Both the position numbers and the translations under genes were made by a program. A DNA stretch of 64,000 bases, taken from the NCBI RefSeq assembly GCF_007747655.1, contig NZ_CP036274.1:1736001-1800000 (forward strand), written 5' to 3'. The stretch's first letter is position 1, and each line of letters starts with the position of its first letter. The notes beneath the pieces were generated by a model. That model did no database searches. It worked only from the letters and a program-made list of their open reading frames with translations, and was not told the DNA's origin. Shown here in pieces: positions 26,798 through 35,296 of this stretch. The DNA comes from Anatilimnocola aggregata. GTDB taxonomy: Bacteria > Planctomycetota > Planctomycetia > Pirellulales > Pirellulaceae.

Positions 26798-27312
26798 CGC
26801 CCCATTCTACCCGCGCACGAAAAAGCCCTGTTAGATTTGCGCGGCCGATACACCTAGTCCGGAGTGCTTCGGTTGGAGCGACTTCGAGAATGGGTGAACC
26901 TTAAGTAACGGCTTGAATCGCAAGCCACCAAAGCGGGGGGCGTTCAACTATCGTGTCCATATTTGAACAGTGATGTGCGCAACTCTCGGGTTTGCGAGCG
27001 ATTGGTGTTCAATTATCAAGGTGATAGTTGAACATGTAGGATGTAATTAGGCGCGGAGATCTCGCGGCGGTCGTGGTTGCCTGAGATGCTTGCTTGGTTC
27101 GATCACAGGCCCGCCCCATGAGCAGTTGGGGCACGCAAATTGGCCCACTACCGATTGCCTGCCTAGCTTTTCGCCCGCGGTTGGGGGCCGTAGACTTGAG
27201 TTGTCGAGGTTTGCCTGCCTGCTAGCTCTCATCCAGCAGGTATTGAAGCTCGGCTCTCATCCAATTCATCACGGGCCTGCGCCAGCTTCTCGCTGCCGGC
27301 AGGCGGCGGAAA
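26798..27312. other. Divergent intergenic region holding structured element A
   Basis: 515 bases between the two small membrane protein genes (leftward) and the lipoprotein gene (rightward). Bases 26872-27050 hold copy A of the paired-dyad element, listed separately. The stretch 27051-27312 has no supported gene; the word GCTCTCATCCA occurs twice (27223-27233 and 27254-27264), flanking 20 bases. A GGCGGAA before 27313 is the likely ribosome-binding site of the lipoprotein. Confidence 0.6.
26872..27050 (+). repeat. Paired-dyad structured element, copy A
   Basis: Three dyads in order. First, GGCTTG / CAAGCC at 26910-26926. Second, a 27-nt dyad at 26942-26968, arms GTTCAACTAT and ATATTTGAAC. 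Third, a 27-nt dyad at 27007-27033, arms GTTCAATTATC and GATAGTTGAAC (one G-U if RNA). The 38-nt core between the last two contains AACTCTCGGGTTTG. A second copy, with compensatory changes in the arms, lies at 47640-47816. No open frame explains the conservation. Confidence 0.8.
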
Positions 27313-30072
27313 ATGCGTATGCGGCTTTTGGACTCGCCAGCGGAACCAACCTATATCGCTCCGACCCAGCACGCTTCTGCAGCGACCGCCCGTCAGCAGG
27401 CATTGCTCGTTTGGCTCCTGGTCACGCTGTTATTGTTGCCACTCGCCGGGTGCCAGGGGTGTTGGTCGTCGACGGCCAGCAACAAAAAGTTGACTGAGGA
27501 AGAAGAGCAAGCCGAGAACGAAAAGAAGAAAAAGAAGCTCGCCGAGAAGCCCAAGCTCGACTTTGAAATTCCTCCCACGATCATCCTGCCCAATGAATCG
27601 GGGCAGGAGCTTGACGAGAATCCCGACAACACTAAGCCCAACTCGCCGAAGGTCGTGTTTTTTACCAAGCCCGGGCATTGGATCGCCGGGGCTCAATTGG
27701 CCAAGGCCAACAACTTCGATTTTCAAGGCGAGCTGCGATCGTTCCCCATGGATCAGGCCGAGCAGCCCTTGGATGTTGAACATACCGATTTTCGCCTGAG
27801 CATCTCGCGGCCAGCGTCGTTGCCCAAGGGGCAACAGAAGCGCTTCGAGACGATGTTCTATCTTCCTAAGCGCGGCAACCTGCTCAGCAAGTCGTATTCG
27901 CTGCGGACCGAACTGCGGGCCACGCGCACCTCGCGCCTGCCCGAGATCGTCAACGTGGCTGGCAATTCGATGTTGGAGCACGAGTATTACCTGGTCGTGC
28001 TCGCCAAGAACAATTCGGCCTACGTCGATCTCACCAAGCTCGACTCGGTGCAACTTCACGGCAGCGAACTGAGCGGCAGTATCGGTTCGTTGGAGGATCG
28101 GCGCGTCGGCAAGTTCTATCAAGTGGTTCTTCCCCGCGTCGATAAGAGCGTGCCGCTGCCGAGTCATCCGTTGGCCTGGACGATGATCAGTTACATCATC
28201 TGGGACGATCTCGATCCCACGGTGCTAACCGGTGAGCAGCAGGCAGCACTTCTCGATTGGCTTCACTGGGGCGGGCAATTGATTATCAGTGGCCCGAACT
28301 CGCTCGATCGATTGAAGCAAACATTTCTCGCGCCTTACCTGCCCGCCGAGAGTGGCACCGCGCTCGAGATCGACAACGACAAGCTGCAGGAGATCAACGA
28401 GCATTGGTCGGTCGAGGCCAAAATGCCTTTGAAGAAGCCGGCCACCATGCAAGTGCCACCCGATAAGCCGCTGGTCGGCGTGCAATTGGTAAAACACGCC
28501 GAAGCTGAATGGTTGCCGAATACGGGCAGGCTGGTGCTTGAGCGCCGACTTGGCCAGGGCCGAATCGTGGTGACGGCGTTTCCGCTCTCCGCGTTTCCGT
28601 TTCGCTATTGGGCCAGTCGCGATAACTTCTTCAACGCTTGTTTGCTCCGCCGACCAGCCCGCTCGTTTTCGAATCCCAATGACGAACTCATCATGCGTTG
28701 GAGCGGCAAGATGGCCGCGGCTCGTGCCGACGATCCGCGGCTAGCCACCACACTGCGGTACTTCAGTCGCGATATCGGCCGCTGGCAGGCGCCAAAGAGC
28801 GAAGAGCGTGTCAGGCCGTTTCAATCGCCGGCCGTTGCGCCTCCCGTGTCGACCGATATCGATCCCACGGGTTTGATCACCGAGCAATCACCACGGCTGG
28901 AAGACCTCAATCGCACGGTGCGCGACACTTGGAGTTCCACAGCCATCAGCAGTGCGCCGGGTGGAATTGTCGATTATCGCTTCGCTGGCTATCAAACCGA
29001 TCAACTCTCCGGTGTCGGCGGTTGGAACGATTTCAGCGGCGCTGCAGAAGCTTCAGTGGCCGCGCTTAACGATGCTTCGGGCATCAAGATTCCCCGCTCC
29101 GAGTTCGTGGTGAAGACACTGGCGGTCTATCTGTTCGTGCTGGTGCCGCTAAATTGGTTCTTCTTCTGGATGATCGGCCGCGTGGAGTATGCGTGGGTTG
29201 CCGCACCAATTATTTCGGTCATCGGTGCGGTCTCGGTCGTTCGCCTGGCCCAACTCGATATCGGCTTTGCCCGTAGTCGTACCGAGATTGCCTTGCTCGA
29301 ATCGCACGCGGGCTATCCGCGCGCGCACGTCACGCGCTTTACCGCGCTCTATACGTCTCTCTCGACCAGCTACGACTTGCGCTTCGATGACCCGGCTGCT
29401 CTCGCCTTACCTTTAGCCTTATCGGCCGACCATCAGCGACGCCTCACTCGTACGGCCAGCGATGTGGCGCTAACCCAAAACGAAACGATCGAACTGAGTG
29501 ACGTCTATGTCAATTCGAACTCGACCGGCAAGGTGCATGTCGAGCAGATGATTTCGCTCGACGGCACGTTTGAAGTGACCGGCGATGAGGACAAAGGCTG
29601 GCAGCTTGAGAATGGGAGCCAGTTTCTGCTGCGTCACGCCGGCATCTTACGCGCCCGAGAAGATGGCGAGATCGAAGCTGCTTACTTTCCCGATGTGCAA
29701 CCCGGAGCGACCGTGCGGCTGAACTTCTCGAAGCAGAAAGAGCCATGGGTGCCGCAGTGGAACAACTCGGCCATGATGTCGTCGACGGCCCCCACCGATG
29801 ACGAGAATCGGGTCCGTTTGCACCGCTTGTCGGAACTGGCTGCCCGGCAGTTGAAGTTGCTTCCGGGCGATATGCGGCTGATCGCTTGGACCGACGACAG
29901 CATTCCCGGTTTGCAGATTCGTCCGTCATCGGCCCAAAGCAGCACGTTCACGCTCGTGCTCGTTCATCTAAAACGAGCCGCTCTTCCGGAACCCGAGCCT
30001 GATACGAATTTGCGGGTCGAAGTGCGACAGGATGAGGTCCTCTCTGAAGATGAGAAGGAAGTCGGACAGTAA
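27313..30072 (+). CDS. Large lipoprotein with C-terminal membrane helices, ABC-associated
   Basis: A 919-residue protein. An N-terminal hydrophobic stretch ends in the lipobox L-P-L-A-G-C (about residues 43-48), followed by a highly charged E/K-rich linker (about 58-80). The large middle is beta-rich with no catalytic motif. Two hydrophobic helices lie near residues 597-640 (V-K-T-L-A-V-Y-L-F-V-L-V-P-L and A-A-P-I-I-S-V-I-G-A-V-S-V-V). The gene ends 42 nt before an ABC ATPase and may be its membrane partner, similar in layout to auxiliary proteins of gliding-type ABC systems. Function unknown. A weak GGCGGAA precedes the ATG. Confidence 0.6.
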   Translation: MRMRLLDSPAEPTYIAPTQHASAATARQQALLVWLLVTLLLLPLAGCQGCWSSTASNKKLTEEEEQAENEKKKKKLAEKPKLDFEIPPTIILPNESGQELDENPDNTKPNSPKVVFFTKPGHWIAGAQLAKANNFDFQGELRSFPMDQAEQPLDVEHTDFRLSISRPASLPKGQQKRFETMFYLPKRGNLLSKSYSLRTELRATRTSRLPEIVNVAGNSMLEHEYYLVVLAKNNSAYVDLTKLDSVQLHGSELSGSIGSLEDRRVGKFYQVVLPRVDKSVPLPSHPLAWTMISYIIWDDLDPTVLTGEQQAALLDWLHWGGQLIISGPNSLDRLKQTFLAPYLPAESGTALEIDNDKLQEINEHWSVEAKMPLKKPATMQVPPDKPLVGVQLVKHAEAEWLPNTGRLVLERRLGQGRIVVTAFPLSAFPFRYWASRDNFFNACLLRRPARSFSNPNDELIMRWSGKMAAARADDPRLATTLRYFSRDIGRWQAPKSEERVRPFQSPAVAPPVSTDIDPTGLITEQSPRLEDLNRTVRDTWSSTAISSAPGGIVDYRFAGYQTDQLSGVGGWNDFSGAAEASVAALNDASGIKIPRSEFVVKTLAVYLFVLVPLNWFFFWMIGRVEYAWVAAPIISVIGAVSVVRLAQLDIGFARSRTEIALLESHAGYPRAHVTRFTALYTSLSTSYDLRFDDPAALALPLALSADHQRRLTRTASDVALTQNETIELSDVYVNSNSTGKVHVEQMISLDGTFEVTGDEDKGWQLENGSQFLLRHAGILRAREDGEIEAAYFPDVQPGATVRLNFSKQKEPWVPQWNNSAMMSSTAPTDDENRVRLHRLSELAARQLKLLPGDMRLIAWTDDSIPGLQIRPSSAQSSTFTLVLVHLKRAALPEPEPDTNLRVEVRQDEVLSEDEKEVGQ

Positions 30073-30114
30073 TCGAGACGTTGCAACTTTCACTTGGAAC
30101 GATATACCTAAACC

Positions 30115-31041
30115 ATGATCGAACTGATCGACTTCGGCAAAGACTACGGCGACTTCCGCGCGGTCGAGTGCCTGAACTTGAAGATCGAAGCGGGCGAGAT
30201 GTTCGGCTTCATCGGCCCGAACGGCGCCGGCAAAAGCACATCGATTCGTTTTCTCGCCACGCTGCTTAAAGCGACGCGCGGCGAGGGAATCGTCAATGGC
30301 CACAGCGTGACGCAGGACCCCATGGGAGTGCGCCAGAGCGTGGGTTACATGCCCGATAACTTCGGCGTGTACGACGGCATGAAAGTGTGGGAATTCCTCG
30401 ATTTTTACGCAGTCGCTTATCGCCTGCCCAAGAGCAAACGTAAGCAAGTCATTGGCGACGTGCTGGAGTTGCTTGACCTGGGGCACAAGCGGGACGATTA
30501 CGTCAACGGCCTGTCGAAAGGGATGAAGCAGCGGCTCTGCATGGCCAAGACGCTGGTACACGATCCGCCGGTGCTGATTCTCGACGAACCGACGAGCGGT
30601 CTCGACCCGCGTGCGCGCGTGGAAGTAAAGGCGCTCTTCAAAGAGTTGCGCAAGATGGGAAAAACGATTCTCATCTCCAGCCACATTCTGTCGGAACTGG
30701 CCGACTGCTGCACGAGCATTGGCATCATCGAGCGCGGTCAACTGCTGATGCACGGACCCATCGAAGATGTTTACAAGCGAATTCGCGGCAACCGCACCGT
30801 CGAAGTCCGTTTCGTGAATAATTCCGACGTTGGTATGTCGGTGATTCGTTCCAGTCCCTACACGCGCCGCGTCGCAGCGGATGTGAATAGTTGTGTTGTG
30901 GAACTGGAAACCGACGACCGCGGTGTTGCCGAGTTGTTGCAGCAGTTGATTCACAACAAGGTCGAGGTTCGCAGTTTTGCCGAGAAAGACCCTTCGCTAG
31001 AGGATGTCTTTATGATGGTAACCAAGGGGCTGGTTACTTAG
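30115..31041 (+). CDS. ABC transporter ATP-binding protein
   Basis: A 308-residue ABC ATPase. Walker A is G34-P-N-G-A-G-K-S41; signature L-S-K-G-M-K-Q-R replaces the canonical LSGGQ; Walker B is L-I-L-D-E-P, followed by T-S-G-L-D-P and the switch histidine in I-S-S-H-I-L-S-E. A C-terminal extension of about 90 residues resembles that of drug-, copper- or gliding-type ATPases. No separate permease is in the window; the upstream lipoprotein with two helices is the closest candidate partner. Confidence 0.92.
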   Translation: MIELIDFGKDYGDFRAVECLNLKIEAGEMFGFIGPNGAGKSTSIRFLATLLKATRGEGIVNGHSVTQDPMGVRQSVGYMPDNFGVYDGMKVWEFLDFYAVAYRLPKSKRKQVIGDVLELLDLGHKRDDYVNGLSKGMKQRLCMAKTLVHDPPVLILDEPTSGLDPRARVEVKALFKELRKMGKTILISSHILSELADCCTSIGIIERGQLLMHGPIEDVYKRIRGNRTVEVRFVNNSDVGMSVIRSSPYTRRVAADVNSCVVELETDDRGVAELLQQLIHNKVEVRSFAEKDPSLEDVFMMVTKGLVT

Positions 31042-31079
31042 GCGATTTCGCCGCTGCCTGCAGTGAGAGAAGCATAGCC

Positions 31080-31730
31080 ATGACTGTCGACGATCCAAAA
31101 TATCAGCCGGGCGAGCCGCCGGCTCCTCCAGCCGATGCCATCATCAGCCCGGATACGCGCCGCGATAATCGCATTCCGCCGGGGCAATCGCGCACACCCA
31201 AATGGCCGGTGCTCGATGCTTTTGGTACGCCGCGACTTCCCCCGGCAGACCGCTGGAAGTTGAAAATCTTTGGCCTCGTCGAGCGGCCGTACGATTTATC
31301 ACTGGCAGAGTTTCAAGCGCTGCCGCGGGTGAAGGTGTTCGCCGATTTTCACTGCGTGACGCGCTGGTCGCGCTTGAGCAATGTGTGGGAAGGCGTTTCG
31401 ACCAGGTATCTGCTCGAACGCGCGGGCATCCTGCCGCAGGCGAAGTACGTCGTCTGTCATGGCTACGACAACGGCTGGACGACCAATCTGCCGCTGAGCG
31501 ATTTTCTTGCCGAAGACGCGTTGCTTACCGACTTGCACGACGGTCAGCCCATCGCGCCCGATCATGGCGGCCCGGTTCGCGGCATGGTTCCGCAATTGTA
31601 CGCTTGGAAGAGTGCGAAATGGATCTGTGGCATTGAACTCTTGCCGCACGATCAGGCCGGCTATTGGGAGCGCGGCGGCTACCACATGCGCGGCGACCCG
31701 TGGGTCGAAGAACGCTTTCGCGATGATTAA
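31080..31730 (+). CDS. Molybdopterin-dependent oxidoreductase, sulfite-oxidase fold
   Basis: A 216-residue protein of the small sulfite-oxidase/YuiH-like family. Conserved features: D-R-W-K-L-K-I-F-G-L-V-E-R-P-Y, then V-F-A-D-F-H-C-V-T-R-W-S containing the cysteine expected to bind molybdenum, Y-D-N-G-W-T-T-N-L-P-L, and D-H-G-G-P-V-R-G-M-V-P-Q-L-Y-A-W-K-S-A-K-W-I. No signal peptide and no haem domain. ATG 31080 follows GTGAGAGAAGC. It is 38 nt after the ABC ATPase. The substrate is unknown; Mo-cofactor maturation genes (xdhC, mocA) lie about 29 kb away. Confidence 0.9.
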   Translation: MTVDDPKYQPGEPPAPPADAIISPDTRRDNRIPPGQSRTPKWPVLDAFGTPRLPPADRWKLKIFGLVERPYDLSLAEFQALPRVKVFADFHCVTRWSRLSNVWEGVSTRYLLERAGILPQAKYVVCHGYDNGWTTNLPLSDFLAEDALLTDLHDGQPIAPDHGGPVRGMVPQLYAWKSAKWICGIELLPHDQAGYWERGGYHMRGDPWVEERFRDD

Positions 31731-31962
31731 GCGGCTCTATACCGGTGCCCGTCGCATTGAACAGATTGAGCCAGCAACATCGTTGCACTCGCCTTTCACC
31801 AATGGTGATTCAAACGGCAGCAATGCATAGCCGGTACGCGAGCTCAAGGCGAAAGGTTTGTTAGCGAGACTAGCACTTCCTTCGGTGTGTTAAATCTCAA
31901 AGACTTCAAGGGAATATCGTTGAGTCGAACCGCCGTGTCTATTGGGGATAGGTGGCGCACGG

Positions 31963-32337
31963 TTAACCAAGTTTGGCTCGGAGAACTAAATCATTCAACG
32001 AGGTGGTGACCGCAGGATTCAAGGGCTTCGAGAAGTGGCATTGCCCGCAGTTTGGCTGGAGTATCCGCTGGAAAATCTGGCCAACTTCGTCGTTTTCGAG
32101 ATCTGCCTGCAAGCATTCGAGGAACCGCTCGACGAATAGCTGATCGTTGGTGATGCCTCGCGCAGGCATCAAAACTGAATAGAGCGATTTCGTGTTCGCG
32201 ACAATCAGGTACTGCTTTCGCTCCGCAGTGAACAGATGCGCCGACCAATCGGCAAATCGATTCTCAGCTAAGGGCAGCACTTGGGTAGGTGCCACGGCCA
32301 GCTTATCGCCCAGTTTTACAGTAACGCGAAAGATCAT
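31963..32337 (-). CDS. DUF6933-like protein
   Basis: A 124-residue protein whose segments F-R-V-T-V-K-L-G-D-K-L, D-W-S-A-H-L-F-T-A-E-R-K-Q-Y-L-I-V-A-N-T-K-S and L-Y-S-V-L-M-P-A-R-G-I resemble the DUF6933 family. The ATG at 32337 is chosen; an in-frame GTG lies three codons upstream. It starts 35 nt after the pRiA4b-type gene and is probably co-transcribed with it. No function is known. The 232 bases from 31731 to 31962 contain no supported gene. Confidence 0.65.
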   Translation of the reverse strand: MIFRVTVKLGDKLAVAPTQVLPLAENRFADWSAHLFTAERKQYLIVANTKSLYSVLMPARGITNDQLFVERFLECLQADLENDEVGQIFQRILQPNCGQCHFSKPLNPAVTTSLNDLVLRAKLG

Positions 32338-32372
32338 GGCGGGCACCGATTATTGGTTGCTCACCCGAACGG

Positions 32373-33035
32373 TCACATGATTCGCCACTCCGGATAACTC
32401 TGGTTCATTCTCTGGGTTGCAGTCGCGGCATCAAAAATCTCGGGCGAATATTCCTGACCATACCAATCCATCATCTCCTCGTGCTCTTCATGCTTGGGAT
32501 CCGCCCTGGCAGCAAGGAAATTCTGATAGCCCCAAATACCGCCCACATCTTCGGGCGGACAAGCCCGCTCTCCTGCCAGGCAAACGGGATACTTGTTGGC
32601 TGCTTCGGCCAGAACCGAACCTTCGTACAAGATTTCATGCTCCCAACCGTCGCCGAAGTCATATTCGTATTTGAAAGCGAACTTTTTCTTTGTCGGCGGC
32701 AGAATTTGGCTAATCAACGTCTGCGTAGAATCGAGGAAATCGAGTTCCTCGAAAAGGTCTTCCAGCAGGTCTGGGTCGCCGCAGTATCGGCCTGCGATTT
32801 CGAACTGATGCAAATGCGAGTTCGTCCAGCCCATGGCCATCTGGATATGCTCGTGCAATCTTTCGAGCGTGCAATTCTCCACTTGGATCCGCCGCCAGAT
32901 GGCCGGTTTGATACCGCGTAGCGTGATCTTGAATTGATATACCGTCTTACCGGCCGGTTCGTCGCCACTCGCCGGCAATTTCTTTCTTTGCGTCCGAGAT
33001 GTAACGCGGGACTTCGTCGATTTCTTTTTCTCCAT
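32373..33035 (-). CDS. Plasmid pRiA4b ORF-3-like family protein
   Basis: A 220-residue protein with the family pattern: Y-Q-F-K-I-T-L-R-G-I-K-P-A-I-W-R-R-I-Q-V, H-L-H-Q-F-E-I, Y-E-Y-D-F-G-D-G-W-E-H-E-I, C-P-P-E-D-V-G-G-I-W-G-Y and E-E-M-M-D-W. A basic Lys/Thr/Ser-rich tail occupies the first 30 residues. The family is widespread, often near mobile or plasmid genes, but its biochemical role is not established. A GGAGGATC sequence lies about 8 nt before the ATG. Confidence 0.88.
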   Translation of the reverse strand: MEKKKSTKSRVTSRTQRKKLPASGDEPAGKTVYQFKITLRGIKPAIWRRIQVENCTLERLHEHIQMAMGWTNSHLHQFEIAGRYCGDPDLLEDLFEELDFLDSTQTLISQILPPTKKKFAFKYEYDFGDGWEHEILYEGSVLAEAANKYPVCLAGERACPPEDVGGIWGYQNFLAARADPKHEEHEEMMDWYGQEYSPEIFDAATATQRMNQSYPEWRIM

Positions 33036-33226
33036 GTGATCCTCCGTGTGACGTTGACGGCGTCACTTTACCGCAGGCCAAGGTCTCCTTCGATATTTTG
33101 TTGCCGTCTGTAACGAATATTCCGGTCAGCGGGGCTGAAGTTTGACGGACCCCGTTCCGTGACCAAAACTTCGGCATTCTCCCTGGAAGCACGGGTTCCC
33201 GTGGAAATCGTCCTGCCGAGATATGT

Positions 33227-35296
33227 ATGTCGCCCATCGCAAAGTTTGCCGCCACTCGCTTGAGCTGGCAAACTGCGCGCCGAGCGATCGTGACCGGCCT
33301 GCTTGCGCTGCATTTCGCCGTGGCAGTGGGGAGCATCAGCAACAAGTCGATCACTTACGACGAGATTGCGCACGTCACGGCGGGCTGTGCGTACTGGCAA
33401 TATAACGATTACCGCCTGCAACCCGAGAATGGCAACTTGCCGCAACGCTGGTGTGCGTTGCCCATTGTCTTGACCGGCCGCGCGAACTTGCCAAACGTAG
33501 ATCATGCCGGCTGGAAAACGGCCGATGTCTGGACACTGGGCGATGCGTTTCTCTTTCGTTTGGGAAACGATGCGCGCCAGATCATTTTTCTAGGCCGATG
33601 CTTTGCCGCGCTCTGGGGCGTCGGCATTTGTTTGATTGTGTATTGTTGGTCGCGAAGTCTCTTCGGCGATGCCGGGGGACTGCTCTCGCTCGTCTCGTGC
33701 GCTTGGTGCCCGACCTTGCTGGCCAATGCCCCACTGATGACTTCGGACGCGTGCTTGACGTTTTTCCTCACCTGGTGCGTCTGGCTGGTGTGGCAGTTAT
33801 TGCACGAAGTCACCAGAACCCGCGTGGCCCTCGCGAGCCTCGCGATCGGCGGACTCTTCCTGGCCAAACTATCAGCAGTCTTGATCCTGCCGATCGCGGC
33901 CATTCTGGTTGTAGCCCGCTGTTTTCAGGCAATGCCGCTGGCAGTGGGGACCGGACCCAACCAACGGCTGCTAACTAAGTTCGCCGATAAGGCAAAAGCG
34001 ATTGCGGGCGTCACTGGCGTATGTACTCTCGTGGCCTTCGTCGTGGTTTGGATTGCTTACGGCGCTCGTTACGACGCTTTCAATCCGAGCCAGTTACCCT
34101 CCGGCAGTTACTACAAGCTGAAATCACTAGAGACGGCCACGAAGTTCATTCCGCCCAGACCGCGAAGCATCATCCAAACCCTCGCCGCGCACGAAGTGCT
34201 GCCGGAGCCATATCTTTACGGCGCTGCGTTCGTTGTTGCTCATCGCGAGCGCTACTCGTTCTTTCAAGGTGAGTATTCGCTCAAAGGCTGGAAGAGCTTC
34301 TTTCCCTTTTGCCTGCTGGTGAAGACTCCGCTGCCGATGTTCGGGCTACTGGCGTTAGCGATGGCGGCACTCCTGCTCAAGAAGCCACCTGTTACAACTG
34401 CCGCTACCGAAAGCCAGCGACTGGCTGATCCGAATTGTCAGCCTGCCAACTGGGCCTATCGCTTGTTGCCGGTGCTGGTGTTGCTCGGCGTTTATTGGGT
34501 GGTTTCGCTTTGGAGTTCGCTCAACATTGGCCACCGTCATTTGCTGCCGACGTATCCGGCAATGCACATTCTGGTCGGCGCGGCTGCATTGTGGTTGACC
34601 AGGCCCGTCGGCAAGTTCCTGGTCTGGTCGCTGGTCGCCTGGCTGGGAATCGAAAGCGCGCTCGTATTTCCGCACTATCTGGCCTATTTCAATCCGCTGG
34701 TCGATCGTCAGGCTGCCCATCAACACCTGGTCGATAGTAGTCTCGATTGGGGGCAAGATCTGCCGGGCCTGCAACAGTGGCTATCAACGCATAACGCCGC
34801 CGGCGAAACGCAACAGCCGGTGTACCTTGCCTATTTCGGCACGGGAAGTCCCAAGTACTACGGCATTCAGGGCCGCGCGCTCAATCGCATCGGCAGGAGC
34901 GATATCGATTACCTCCCCGGCATCTACTGCGTGAGCGCAACCACGCTGCAAGCCATTTACGAAGCACAGCCCGGCCGCTGGAATCATGAATATGAAAGTC
35001 GCTACCAGGATTTGAAGCAACGCCTTGCGAGTGATGCCGAAGCGAAGCAAGAGGCACCCGTTACGCCTGAAACCCTTGGCCCGACCAAGGCCAACGACAA
35101 AGAACAAAACAAACTCAGCTACAGCCGCTACCTGCGAATGCTCGCGTACCTGCGGCACCGCCAGCCCGACGATCACGTCGGGCACTCCATTTTGATCTTT
35201 CGGCTTACGGAAAAAGACATTCATGCGGCGCTCGACGGGCCTCCGCCCGAACTCGACGATCGCCCCTCGCTTACTCGCGGAGCACCCCAGCGATGA
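33227..35296 (+). CDS. Membrane glycosyltransferase, GT39/PMT-like
   Basis: A 689-residue polytopic membrane protein with about ten or more hydrophobic segments. The first periplasmic loop shows S-I-T-Y-D-E-I-A-H, carrying the acidic pair typical of GT39/ArnT-like enzymes that use polyprenyl-phosphate sugars. The C-terminal third is soluble and polar. Its stop overlaps the start of the GT2 gene by 4 nt (ATGA), so the two are translationally coupled. Together with GT2 and the methyltransferase it probably decorates a lipid or protein with sugar at the cell surface; acceptor unknown. Confidence 0.82.
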   Translation: MSPIAKFAATRLSWQTARRAIVTGLLALHFAVAVGSISNKSITYDEIAHVTAGCAYWQYNDYRLQPENGNLPQRWCALPIVLTGRANLPNVDHAGWKTADVWTLGDAFLFRLGNDARQIIFLGRCFAALWGVGICLIVYCWSRSLFGDAGGLLSLVSCAWCPTLLANAPLMTSDACLTFFLTWCVWLVWQLLHEVTRTRVALASLAIGGLFLAKLSAVLILPIAAILVVARCFQAMPLAVGTGPNQRLLTKFADKAKAIAGVTGVCTLVAFVVVWIAYGARYDAFNPSQLPSGSYYKLKSLETATKFIPPRPRSIIQTLAAHEVLPEPYLYGAAFVVAHRERYSFFQGEYSLKGWKSFFPFCLLVKTPLPMFGLLALAMAALLLKKPPVTTAATESQRLADPNCQPANWAYRLLPVLVLLGVYWVVSLWSSLNIGHRHLLPTYPAMHILVGAAALWLTRPVGKFLVWSLVAWLGIESALVFPHYLAYFNPLVDRQAAHQHLVDSSLDWGQDLPGLQQWLSTHNAAGETQQPVYLAYFGTGSPKYYGIQGRALNRIGRSDIDYLPGIYCVSATTLQAIYEAQPGRWNHEYESRYQDLKQRLASDAEAKQEAPVTPETLGPTKANDKEQNKLSYSRYLRMLAYLRHRQPDDHVGHSILIFRLTEKDIHAALDGPPPELDDRPSLTRGAPQR

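Noticed and set aside
27047-27232. 61-residue leftward frame next to element A
   Set aside because: No hydrophobic or family signal; overlaps only intergenic sequence with no supporting site.
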